A DNA stretch of 64,000 nucleotides from positions 55,371-119,370 of the forward strand of contig NZ_JBPPLZ010000009.1 in the NCBI RefSeq assembly GCF_051535235.1. Direction: 5' to 3'. The stretch comes from Nitrobacter sp051535235. GTDB taxonomy: Bacteria > Pseudomonadota > Alphaproteobacteria > Rhizobiales > Xanthobacteraceae. The stretch's first letter is position 1; every line of letters starts with the position of its first letter. Shown here piece after piece: positions 37,487 to 45,933 of the stretch. The notes under the pieces were generated by a model that was not told the DNA's origin, searched no databases, and saw nothing but the letters and a program-made list of their open reading frames with translations. The position numbers and the translations under genes are program-made.

Positions 37487-39250
37487 ATGAACGATTTATC
37501 GGGATATGCCGGTCGGCCTTTCTCCTTCGTGATGCGCTATTGCCGTCAGCGATCGGCTTCGCATCTCGCGATCCTTTTTTGTGTCGTGGCGGCGGTGGCC
37601 TGTTCGGTGGGAACGCAATACGGCGTTAAATCGCTGGTCGATGCGCTGGCATACGGACCTGCGCATAGCGGCGCAGTATGGCTGGCATTTATCCTTCTCG
37701 TCGCGCTGATCGCCGCCGACAATTTTCTGTGGCGGGTCGCGGGCTGGGTCGCGAGCTTCACCTTCGTCGGCGTCACCGGCGACCTTCGCCGCGATATTTT
37801 CCGGCATCTCACCGGCCATGCGCCGAGCTACTTTGCGGACCGGATGCCCGGGATGCTGACAAGCCGGATCACGGCAACATCGAACGCGGTGTATACCGTC
37901 GAAAACATGCTGCTCTGGAACGTATTGCCGCCCTGCATCGCGACCATCGCTGCGATTGCATTGATCGGAACCGTCAGCCCGGCGATGGCGGCGGGGCTGA
38001 CGATCATAGCCGTCGTCATGATTGCCGCGATGTTTAAAATGGCGGCGGCGGGAAAGCCCCTGCATGACGATTTCGCCAACAAGGCCGCAGCGGTTGACGG
38101 CGAGATGGTCGATGTCGTCAACAACATGCCGCTGGTCCGGGCGTTCTGCGGGCTCCATCACGAGCATGACCGTTTTGATACGACAGTCGGCCGCGAGCTG
38201 AGCGCGCGTGGCCGAAGCCTCCGCTATCTCGAAAAGCTCAGGATCACCCATGCCGCCATTACCGTTGTGCTGACCATTTTGCTTTTGGCATGGGCCACCA
38301 CGCTCTGGCAGCGCGGCGGCGCCACAACCGGCGACGTCGTTCTAGTCTGCACGCTTGGCCTCTCGATACTGCATGCGACGCGCGACCTGGCGGTCGCCCT
38401 CGTCGACATCACCCAGCATATCGCGCGCTTGTCCGAAGCTGTCGCGACGCTGCTGGTTCCCCATGAATTGACCGATCACCCCGAAGCCGAGCCGCTTCGG
38501 GGACATGGCGCGGCCGTCGCGTTCAACACCGTCACGTTTCGGTATCCCGGCAGTCAGGCGGTGTTCGAGCGGTTCAATCTTCGCCTTCAGCCCGGACAGC
38601 GTGTCGGACTGGTCGGCGAATCCGGCGGCGGCAAGTCGACGCTGTTCGCCCTGTTGCAGCGGTTCTACGATCTCGAGCGCGGCAGCATCACGATCGACGG
38701 CCAGGACATTTCGCGGGTCACGCAGCAGAGCCTGCGCGCTGCCATCTCCGTGGTGCCGCAGGACATTTCCCTGTTTCATCGCTCCATCCTCGAGAACATC
38801 CGCTACGGCCGTCCCACTGCAACCGACGACGAGGTGCTGCGCGCGGCGATCGCGGCGCGTTGCGATTTCGTCGAGAGCCTGCCCGAAGGGCTCGCGACCA
38901 TGGTCGGCGATCGCGGCGTGAAACTCTCCGGCGGGCAGCGCCAGCGCATCGCCATCGCGCGCGCTTTCCTCAAGGATGCGCCGATCCTGCTGCTTGACGA
39001 GGCGACCGCGGCGTTGGACAGTGAATCCGAAGAAGCCATCCGCGAGGCGCTCGGTCGCCTGATGCGGGGCCGCACCGTGATTGCGATCGCGCACCGGCTT
39101 TCGACGTTGCGTGATTTCGATCGCGTCATTGTGCTCAAGGATGGAAAGATCATCGAAGACGGTCAGCCCGGCCGCCTGATACGCAAGGACGGACACTACG
39201 GGCAGCTCGTCGCGAAGGAGATGAGCCGCCTCTCGGTTCATGCGGCTTGA
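37487..39250 (+). CDS. ABC exporter, fused permease-ATPase
   Basis: 587 aa half-transporter. Six membrane helices in residues 20-310, then an ABC domain with Walker A GESGGGKST (from about 377), signature LSGGQRQRIAIARAF, Walker B ILLLDEATAALD. Lipid/glycan/peptide exporter family (MsbA/LapB-like); substrate not predictable. Start 37487 has GGTGGGA upstream. Followed within 60 bases by the glucosidase gene, so the two are probably cotranscribed. Confidence 0.93.
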   Translation: MNDLSGYAGRPFSFVMRYCRQRSASHLAILFCVVAAVACSVGTQYGVKSLVDALAYGPAHSGAVWLAFILLVALIAADNFLWRVAGWVASFTFVGVTGDLRRDIFRHLTGHAPSYFADRMPGMLTSRITATSNAVYTVENMLLWNVLPPCIATIAAIALIGTVSPAMAAGLTIIAVVMIAAMFKMAAAGKPLHDDFANKAAAVDGEMVDVVNNMPLVRAFCGLHHEHDRFDTTVGRELSARGRSLRYLEKLRITHAAITVVLTILLLAWATTLWQRGGATTGDVVLVCTLGLSILHATRDLAVALVDITQHIARLSEAVATLLVPHELTDHPEAEPLRGHGAAVAFNTVTFRYPGSQAVFERFNLRLQPGQRVGLVGESGGGKSTLFALLQRFYDLERGSITIDGQDISRVTQQSLRAAISVVPQDISLFHRSILENIRYGRPTATDDEVLRAAIAARCDFVESLPEGLATMVGDRGVKLSGGQRQRIAIARAFLKDAPILLLDEATAALDSESEEAIREALGRLMRGRTVIAIAHRLSTLRDFDRVIVLKDGKIIEDGQPGRLIRKDGHYGQLVAKEMSRLSVHAA

Positions 39251-39305
39251 GGCCGTTGGCGTCGGGCGTCGGGGGGCGCGCGATGGGAATCCGGCAGGGG
39301 TTAGA

Positions 39306-41513
39306 ATGACGGCAATCAAAGCCACGGCTCAAATCACACTCATGCCGTCGCCCGATGGTCTTGTGACAGAGTCGCCGTTCTATATTCCGATGACGGGTCC
39401 CTCGGCCCGCCCGCGCCGCACATTGAAGCACGACGACACTTTCGTGGTGCTCGACAGTCACGGCGATATCGGAGCGTCCGCAGGAGGACCCGACGGCCTG
39501 TTCAATACCGACACGCGCTATCTCGCCAGACTTGAGATGGTTCTCAACGACATGCAGCCGCTGCTGCTCGGCTCCAATCTGCGCAACGACAATTCCGGCC
39601 TGACGGTCGACCTGACCAATCCGGATATCTACGACGGCGACCGGATCGTGTTCCGCAAGGATACGATCCATATCGTGCGCACGGTCTTTCTCTGGCGCGG
39701 CACCGCGTATCAGCGGATCGGTATCCAGAACCACGGCGAGCAGACCGCGAGCTTCGATCTCTCCCTGCTGTTCGACAACGATTTCGCGGATCTGTTCGAG
39801 GTGCGCGGCGAGCGGCGGGCCCGCCGCGGCGTCGGCACCGGCGAACTGTCCGATCCGTCGACCGTCGTCCTGTCCTATGTCGGTCTCGACCACATCGTTC
39901 GAACCTCGCGCCTGCACTTCGAGCCGCGCCCCACGCGCCTGTCCGTCAACCGCGCGATCTATCATCTCGATCTGCCGCCGCAACGGACCGCCGCGATATT
40001 TCTCACCGTGTCCTGCAACAAGCCGGCGACGGAGGTGCCCGCTCCGTTCTATCGGGGCCTGCTGGCGCATCGCCGCGAAATGCGGCGCGCCTGGTCCGGC
40101 GCGACGAACATCGAGACCTCGAACAACATCTTCAACGAGGTCGTGTGCCAGTCGATGGCCGATCTGAATATCCTGATGACGCAGACGCCGCACGGCCGCT
40201 ATCCCTACGCGGGAATCCCCTGGTACTCGACGACATTCGGGCGGGACGGACTGATAACGGCGTTGCAGATGTTGTGGATCGATCCCGGCATCGCACGCGG
40301 CGTTCTCAACAGGCTTGCGGCGTTCCAGGCCCAGGTCGTTGATCCCAGCGCCGATGCGGAACCTGGGAAGATTCTTCACGAGATGCGCGGCGGAGAAATG
40401 GCCGCGTTGCACGAGGTGCCGTTCGAGCGATACTACGGCAGCGTCGATTCGACGCCGCTGTTCGTGCTGCTGGCGGGACTCTACGTCGAGCGCACGGGCG
40501 ACAAATCGATCCTTGAAGAACTGTGGCCGGCGATCGAGGCTGCGCTGAACTGGATCGACGGGCCCGGCGATCCTGATGGCGATGGCTTCGTCGAGTATCG
40601 GCGCGCGTCCGAACAAGGGCTCGCCAACCAGGGCTGGAAGGATTCGTTCGACGCGATTTTCCATGCCGACGGTACGCTTGCGGAAGGCAATATCGCGCTG
40701 GCCGAGGTTCAGGGATACGTCTTTGCCGCCAAGCGGTCAGCGGCGCGGTGCGCGAGCGCGCTCGGTCTGACCGACCGCGCCCATGAACTGGAGCGCGCCG
40801 CGGAACGCCTGGCGTCCCGGTTTGAGGAGGCGTTCTGGCTGCCGGATCTGCGCACCTACGCGCTGGCGCTCGACGGAAAGAAACGGCCCTGCAAGGTACG
40901 GACGTCGAACGCCGGGCAGTTGCTGTTCACCGGCATGGTCCGGGAAGAACGGGCGCGGATGGTCGCCGCCGACCTAATGCGGTCGTCGCTCTTCACCGGC
41001 TGGGGCATCCGCACCGTCGCCACCGGGGAAGCGCGTTACAATCCGATGTCCTATCATAACGGTTCGATCTGGCCGCATGACAACGCGCTGATTGCGCTCG
41101 GGCTCGCGCGATACGGCCTCAAGCATTCGGTCGAACAGGTCTTCAAGGGATTGTTCGATGCGGCCACCTACATGGATTTGCGGCGGTTGCCGGAACTGTT
41201 CTGCGGGTTCCGCCGTGAACCGCGGCGCGGGCCGACGCTCTATCCGGTCGCCTGCTCGCCGCAGGCATGGGCGAGCGCCACCCCCTTCACGCTGCTGGAA
41301 GCGGCGCTGGGTCTGGAGTTCGATGCCGCAAGAAACGAAATCAGGCTGCGCAACCCGCGGCTTCCGGCATTCCTGAACGAGATCATCCTGCGTGGACTGC
41401 ATCTTGGCGAATCGAGTGTCGATCTGCGCCTGCGCCGTCATGACGAAGATGTGTCGCTCGAGGTGTTGCGGACGCGAGGTCACATTCAGGTATCGATCGT
41501 TCTGACGCGCTAG
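39306..41513 (+). CDS. Amylo-alpha-1,6-glucosidase (glycogen-debranching-like, GDE family)
   Basis: 735 aa. N-terminal GDE_N-like domain (DDTFVVLDSHGDIGAS...GGPDGLFNTDTRYLARLEM), then an (alpha/alpha)6 catalytic domain (GIPWYSTTFGRDGLITALQMLW; SNAGQLLFTGMV; YHNGSIWPHDNALIALGLARYG). Hydrolyses alpha-1,6 branches of alpha-glucans or a similar stress glycan. Start 39306 has GGGG at suitable spacing and follows the ABC exporter stop; an ORF start at 39240 overlaps that gene. Confidence 0.93.
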   Translation: MTAIKATAQITLMPSPDGLVTESPFYIPMTGPSARPRRTLKHDDTFVVLDSHGDIGASAGGPDGLFNTDTRYLARLEMVLNDMQPLLLGSNLRNDNSGLTVDLTNPDIYDGDRIVFRKDTIHIVRTVFLWRGTAYQRIGIQNHGEQTASFDLSLLFDNDFADLFEVRGERRARRGVGTGELSDPSTVVLSYVGLDHIVRTSRLHFEPRPTRLSVNRAIYHLDLPPQRTAAIFLTVSCNKPATEVPAPFYRGLLAHRREMRRAWSGATNIETSNNIFNEVVCQSMADLNILMTQTPHGRYPYAGIPWYSTTFGRDGLITALQMLWIDPGIARGVLNRLAAFQAQVVDPSADAEPGKILHEMRGGEMAALHEVPFERYYGSVDSTPLFVLLAGLYVERTGDKSILEELWPAIEAALNWIDGPGDPDGDGFVEYRRASEQGLANQGWKDSFDAIFHADGTLAEGNIALAEVQGYVFAAKRSAARCASALGLTDRAHELERAAERLASRFEEAFWLPDLRTYALALDGKKRPCKVRTSNAGQLLFTGMVREERARMVAADLMRSSLFTGWGIRTVATGEARYNPMSYHNGSIWPHDNALIALGLARYGLKHSVEQVFKGLFDAATYMDLRRLPELFCGFRREPRRGPTLYPVACSPQAWASATPFTLLEAALGLEFDAARNEIRLRNPRLPAFLNEIILRGLHLGESSVDLRLRRHDEDVSLEVLRTRGHIQVSIVLTR

Positions 41514-41514
41514 A

Positions 41515-41611
41515 GTCTGTTTCAACTGCGTTGAATCAGACTCGTCGGTTATCTTTTTGTTTGAGCATGATCTCTTCCGAAAACCGGTTTCCACTTTTCG
41601 GGATCATGCTC
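41515..41611. repeat. Composite palindromic repeat, family A copy 4
   Basis: Hairpin AGTCTGTTTCAACTGCGTTGAATCAGACT (41513-41542), spacer, then GAGCATGATCTCTTCCGAAAACCGGTTTCCACTTTTCGGGATCATGCTC (41563-41611). Mirrors the order at 26425-26525. It may also end glucosidase transcripts. Confidence 0.85.
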
Positions 41612-41665
41612 TAAACCGCTTTCGCGCTCCACGATGCAATTGGGTCAATTGGCCAGCGAGGATTC

Positions 41666-42175
41666 ATGTCTCGAAAAGGCTCGACCAATGCCGGTATTCT
41701 CGTAGCCGCCCTGGTTTTCGCCGCCACGCCCGCGATGGCCGACGACGCGGCTCAGCCGCAGGCCACTCCCGCCCCAGTCAACCCGCCGGTGGCCGCAAAG
41801 CCTTCGGACAAGGCGACCGCTCCGCCGCCATCGATCACCGTGATCGGTCCCGCCGATGCGCACAGCGTGCTGGGACGCGAGGTGCGGAGCACGAGCGGTC
41901 AGGACATGGGGCGGATCGTCGATGTGATCGTGGACCGGGCGGGCGCGGTCCGCGCCGCCGTGATCGATTTCGGCGGTTTCCTTGGGGTCGGCAGCCGGAA
42001 GATCGTTGTCGACTGGAATGCGCTTCGCTTTGGCAAGGTAAAGGGCGCGAGCGACAGCATCAGCCTCGAACTGACGCAGGACCAGGTGAAGGCGGCGCCG
42101 GAATACAAGGAAGGCGCGCCTGTCGTGGTGCTGGGCGCGTCGGGAACTCTTCAGCCTCTCAACCTGGGCCCTTGA
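41666..42175 (+). CDS. Secreted PRC-barrel domain protein
   Basis: 169 aa. Signal peptide to about residue 25 (ALVFAATPAMAD), a Pro/Ala linker to residue 55, then a PRC-barrel (VLGREVRSTSGQDMGRIVDVIVD...VIDFGGFLGVGSRKIVVDW). These domains often occur in stress-linked periplasmic proteins; exact role unknown. Confidence 0.9.
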   Translation: MSRKGSTNAGILVAALVFAATPAMADDAAQPQATPAPVNPPVAAKPSDKATAPPPSITVIGPADAHSVLGREVRSTSGQDMGRIVDVIVDRAGAVRAAVIDFGGFLGVGSRKIVVDWNALRFGKVKGASDSISLELTQDQVKAAPEYKEGAPVVVLGASGTLQPLNLGP

Positions 42176-42272
42176 TCGGGGAGATATCCAATCTGTTTGC
42201 GCAACTGGCCGACGGTCGTCCGATCCGGATAGCGCGCGCCAGCGGCGGGCGGGCGTAGAGGGTGTGAATCCG

Positions 42273-43508
42273 ATGCCCGGCGCGCAGGACCGTCATCCCT
42301 CGGCGCAAAGCCAGCGTGGCCTCGACTGGTTCATCTTCTTCCTTGCCGACCTGCAGACCGGCTTCGGTCCCTTCGTCGCGGTCTATCTCACCACGCAGAA
42401 GTGGACACAATCCGAGATCGGACTGATCCTGTCGATCGGCGGGATCGTCGGTCTGATCGGTCAGATGCCGGGCGGCGCTATTGTCGATGCGGCCCGTTCG
42501 GAGCGTCTGGTGGCGGGACTCGCTGTCGCTACCATCGGCGTCAGCGCGCTCGCCTATGCGGCGTGGCCGATCTTTCCGGTTATTGCGCTGGCGGCGATCC
42601 TGCATGCCGTGGCGAGTTGCGTGCTCGGGCCCGTGATCGCCGCCATCAGCCTCGGTCTTGTCGGGCCACGAGCGATCGGCGAGAGGCTCGGACGCAATGC
42701 GCGCTTCGCATCGCTTGGCAATGGCGTGGCGGCGGGGGTGATGGGCCTCGTCGGATACCTGCTGTCGAGCCGCGCGGTGTTCGTGGTGAGTTTCGGGTTT
42801 GCGGTCGCGACGGTGCTCGCGCTGGCGCGGATTCGCGACCGGGAAATCGATCCGGAACAGGCCCACGGAGCGATCGAGCGCGCCGAGCCGGATCCCGCCG
42901 CGACCAGCGTCCTCCACCTTCTGCATCGGCGGCCGCTGGTCATTTTTGCCTGTACGGTTTTCCTCCTCCAGTTCGCCAATGCGGCCATGCTGCCGTTAAT
43001 GGCGGGCATCGTGACCGAACGTTCGAGCGAGGGGGCGCCGGCATTGATCGCGCTCTGCATCATCGTCCCGCAGGCAATCGTCGCCTTGATCTCGCCTTCC
43101 GTCGGCCGCAAGGCGCAAGCCTGGGGGCGCCGCCCGCTGCTCATGATCGCCTTCGCCGCGCTGGCCGTTCGGGGGGCGTTGTTTGCAACGGTCCACGATC
43201 CGTCGCTGCTGGTCGCGGTGCAGGTGCTGGACGGCATCACGGCCGCCGTCTTCGGCGTCATGATCCCGCTCATTGTCGCAGACGTCGCCTTCGGCTCCGG
43301 TCATTTCAACCTCGCGCAGGGCGTCATTGGCACCGCCACCGGAATAGGAGCTTCGCTCAGCACGGTGGTTGCCGGCACCATGAGCGATCTCTTCGGACAT
43401 GGCGTCGCGTTTACGGGATTGGCCGCCGCGGCGTTATCGGGCCTGCTGGTGGTCTGGACCCTGATGCCTGAAACCCGCCTTGCGGAGAGGTCGCAGCGAG
43501 AGTCGTAA
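42273..43508 (+). CDS. MFS transporter
   Basis: 411 aa with about 12 membrane helices. Starts near DWFIFFLADLQTGFGPFVAVYLTTQKWTQSEIG; loop 2-3 contains GQMPGGAIVDAARSER. Substrate unknown. A GTG at 42264 is in frame, but the AGAGGG ribosome site is better spaced for ATG 42273. Confidence 0.92.
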   Translation: MPGAQDRHPSAQSQRGLDWFIFFLADLQTGFGPFVAVYLTTQKWTQSEIGLILSIGGIVGLIGQMPGGAIVDAARSERLVAGLAVATIGVSALAYAAWPIFPVIALAAILHAVASCVLGPVIAAISLGLVGPRAIGERLGRNARFASLGNGVAAGVMGLVGYLLSSRAVFVVSFGFAVATVLALARIRDREIDPEQAHGAIERAEPDPAATSVLHLLHRRPLVIFACTVFLLQFANAAMLPLMAGIVTERSSEGAPALIALCIIVPQAIVALISPSVGRKAQAWGRRPLLMIAFAALAVRGALFATVHDPSLLVAVQVLDGITAAVFGVMIPLIVADVAFGSGHFNLAQGVIGTATGIGASLSTVVAGTMSDLFGHGVAFTGLAAAALSGLLVVWTLMPETRLAERSQRES

Positions 43509-43523
43509 GGTGGCTATCTATGA

Positions 43524-43635
43524 CGTTGTCGAGCGAAGCATGTCCTGGGACTGACCGAGGATGGATGCCGATTCGTCTGAAGAAAGCGCATCAAATCAAG
43601 ATCATAGAGTCTCGCTGCTGATCCGTCCGGAAGCG
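43524..43635. repeat. Dispersed repeat, family B copy 2
   Basis: GTTGTCGAGCGAAGCATGTCCTGGGACTGACCGAGGATGGATGCC...GAAGAAAGCGCATCAAATCAAGATCATAGAGTCTCGCT matches 33711-33845 with small gaps. Confidence 0.65.
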
Positions 43636-43642
43636 AAAGGTG

Positions 43643-43801
43643 CTAACGGCTCCAGGGTTCCGAGTTGCGTTTCTCGAATGCCCTGATTTGCACTTCGTAT
43701 TCCTCGGCGAGCTTGAGCAGGCGCTTTTCGGTAAACGGATCGGTGCCTTTTGCGAGACGGCGGCAGCGTTCTGCCTGCTGTCTTAGGAAATCGATGTCCA
43801 T
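43643..43801 (-). CDS. Small conserved-looking protein, 52 aa
   Basis: Frame from ATG 43801: MDIDFLRQQAERCRRLAKGT, then an amphipathic helix (EKRLLKLAEEYEVQIRAFEKR) and stop. Helical, charged, with one Cys. The layout matches short rhizobial proteins whose helices start (D)xxxLRxxAxxxRxLA; function unknown. Not listed by length-limited gene calling. Convergent with the MFS gene. Confidence 0.7.
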   Translation of the reverse strand: MDIDFLRQQAERCRRLAKGTDPFTEKRLLKLAEEYEVQIRAFEKRNSEPWSR

Positions 43802-44168
43802 GATGCCGTCTGAAATCCTGAATGTCGGTCCGCGTTCAATGCCCGTCAGAAAAAGCTCCCTCGAGAATCTGAAACGAAAAGGAAGCTACGATCCCGTGAT
43901 CAATGCGAATGCTGGGTAACCCGCGCAGCGGTTTTGCGTTCCCGGTTATGCACAGGAGTTACGGTGGCTTGAGGAAGGGCAGCGCGCCCAAACGTCGCGG
44001 ATGTCGTGTAATATCGGGGGAGACTCAAGGGGCTGCGCCGCCGCGCCCGATCGCGTGGCCTTGCGCGGTCGTCGTCCCGCCGGTTCGCCGCGGGGTTGCG
44101 GGCAAGGATTGGTTCGCAAGGATTGGTTCGCAAGGGTTGGTTCGCAAGGGTTGGTTCAGCGAGGATCC
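43802..44168. other. Intergenic region upstream of the GltB-like gene
   Basis: 367 bp holding a set of 14-bp tandem repeats at its right end (44103-44158). No additional gene was recognised; a frame from 44001 in phase with the next gene is probably not translated. Confidence 0.45.
44103..44158. repeat. Four tandem 14-bp direct repeats
   Basis: CAAGGATTGGTTCG, CAAGGATTGGTTCG, CAAGGGTTGGTTCG, CAAGGGTTGGTTCA lie head to tail and stop ten bases before the start codon of the GltB-like gene. Confidence 0.9.
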
Positions 44169-45794
44169 ATGGAAACGTTGCTGCTTCCCTTTTCGCCACG
44201 CTTCATCGTGCTGACGATCTGCGCGGTGGTCACGGCGCTGCTGGTCGGCCTCGGGATTGAGGACCACGAAACCCTCAAGGTGGTGGTCGTTCCGATCCTG
44301 ATTTTCGGGGCATTGACCGCCCTCGGTATCCGGGACCTCCTGCAAAAGAGTCATGCCATCCTGCGCAACTATCCGATCGCGGCGCATATCCGTTTCCTGC
44401 TCGAGGAGATCCGCCCCGAGATGCGGCAGTATTTCTTCGAGAGCGAAAAGGACGGCATGCCGTTCAGCCGGGACACGCGCTCGGTGATCTACCAACGCGC
44501 GAAGATGATGCTCGACAAGCGTCCGTTCGGCACCCAGGAAAAGGTCTATGGCGAAGGCTACGAATGGATGCACCACTCGATGGCGCCGACGCCTCATGCC
44601 GAGGAGAAATTCCGCATTATGATCGGCGGGCCGGATTGCACCAGGCCCTATTCGGCGTCGGTCTTCAACATATCCGCGATGAGTTTCGGCGCGCTCAGCC
44701 CCAACGCCGTGCGCGCACTTAACGCCGGCGCCAAAAAGGGCGGCTTCGCCCATGACACCGGCGAGGGCGGCGTCAGTCGTTACCACCGTGAAGGCGGCGG
44801 CGACCTGATCTGGGAGATCGGCTCCGGCTATTTCGGCTGCCGGACCCGAGACGGCGGCTTCAATCGCCGCGAATTCGCGCGCGTCGCGGCCGACGACCAG
44901 ATCAAGATGGTCGAACTCAAGATCAGCCAGGGAGCCAAGCCCGGCCATGGCGGGGTCTTGCCGGCCGCCAAGGTTTCCGAGGAGATTTCCAGCATTCGCG
45001 GCGTCGGCATGGGCGAGGACTGCATTTCGCCGTCCCGCCACAAGGCGTTCTCGACGCCGGTCGGCCTGATGGAATTCATTGCCGAGATGCGGCGGTTGTC
45101 GGGCGGCAAGCCGGCCGGGTTTAAGCTCTGCATCGGGCATAAATGGGAATTTCTCGCCATCTGCAAGGCAATGCTGCAGACCGGAATCTATCCCGATTTC
45201 ATCGTCGTCGACGGCAAGGAGGGCGGCACCGGCGCCGCGCCGCTGGAATTCATGGACCACCTCGGAATGCCGATGCGTGAAGGCGTCAACTTCGTCCACA
45301 ATGCGTTGATCGGCATCAATGCACGCGACCGGATCAGGATCGGCGCGTCCGGCAAGGTCGCGACCGGTTTCGACGTCGCGCGCGCCATGGCGCTCGGCGC
45401 CGACTGGTGCAACTCGGCGCGCGGCTTCATGTTCGCGCTCGGCTGCATTCAGTCGCTGAACTGTCACACCGATCGCTGCCCGACCGGGATCGCCACGCAG
45501 GATCCGTCCCGCAGCCGCGCATTGGTGGTGCCGCACAAGCTCGAGCGAGTCTACAATTATCATCGCGCCACGCTGCTCGCGCTGACCGAACTGATCGCAG
45601 CGGCGGGACTGGAGCATCCGAGGGAACTGCGCCCGGTCCACTTCTCGCAGCGCGTATCGAACACCGAGGTGGCATCGTTCGACACGCTTTATCCGACGTT
45701 GCGGCGAGGGGAACTGCTCGACGGCACCACCGATCCGCGCTTCCGCGATGCCTGGGCACGAGCCCAGGCGGATTCGTTCGCGCCGGCGGGATGA
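44169..45794 (+). CDS. FMN-binding glutamate synthase family protein (GltB-like)
   Basis: 541 aa. Two membrane helices at about residues 8-50, then the FMN-binding TIM barrel of the glutamate synthase large subunit (ISAMSFGALSPNAVRALNAGAKKGGFAHDTGEGG; IVVDGKEGGTGAAPLEFMDH) and a Cys cluster NCHTDRCPTGIATQDP for an iron-sulfur centre. It lacks the amidotransferase domain, so it is not a full GltB. The exact reaction is unknown. Start 44169 has GAGGAT upstream; the longer frame to 44001 runs through tandem repeats. Confidence 0.9.
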   Translation: METLLLPFSPRFIVLTICAVVTALLVGLGIEDHETLKVVVVPILIFGALTALGIRDLLQKSHAILRNYPIAAHIRFLLEEIRPEMRQYFFESEKDGMPFSRDTRSVIYQRAKMMLDKRPFGTQEKVYGEGYEWMHHSMAPTPHAEEKFRIMIGGPDCTRPYSASVFNISAMSFGALSPNAVRALNAGAKKGGFAHDTGEGGVSRYHREGGGDLIWEIGSGYFGCRTRDGGFNRREFARVAADDQIKMVELKISQGAKPGHGGVLPAAKVSEEISSIRGVGMGEDCISPSRHKAFSTPVGLMEFIAEMRRLSGGKPAGFKLCIGHKWEFLAICKAMLQTGIYPDFIVVDGKEGGTGAAPLEFMDHLGMPMREGVNFVHNALIGINARDRIRIGASGKVATGFDVARAMALGADWCNSARGFMFALGCIQSLNCHTDRCPTGIATQDPSRSRALVVPHKLERVYNYHRATLLALTELIAAAGLEHPRELRPVHFSQRVSNTEVASFDTLYPTLRRGELLDGTTDPRFRDAWARAQADSFAPAG

Positions 45795-45806
45795 AGTCGC
45801 GGCCTT

Positions 45807-45924
45807 GCCCCGGACGCGATGCAACGCGAAGCGTTGCTTCGCAGAGCCGGGGCCGTTTGAACTGTATGTGGCGGTCCCGGTTCTGCGGAGCGGCATAAAG
45901 AATGCCGCACCGCGCCCGGGACAC
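45807..45924. repeat. Palindromic intergenic repeat, family C copy 2
   Basis: CCCCGGACGCGATGCAACGCGAAGCGTTGCTTCGCAGAGCCGGGG... through GCGCCCGGGACAC. Shares ends and GCAGAGCCGGG with the copy at 4999-5140. Between convergent genes. Confidence 0.65.
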
Positions 45925-45933
45925 TTGCTCCCT

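Noticed and set aside
44096..44160. CRISPR-like array
   Set aside because: The 14-bp units are directly adjacent without spacers, so this is a simple tandem repeat.
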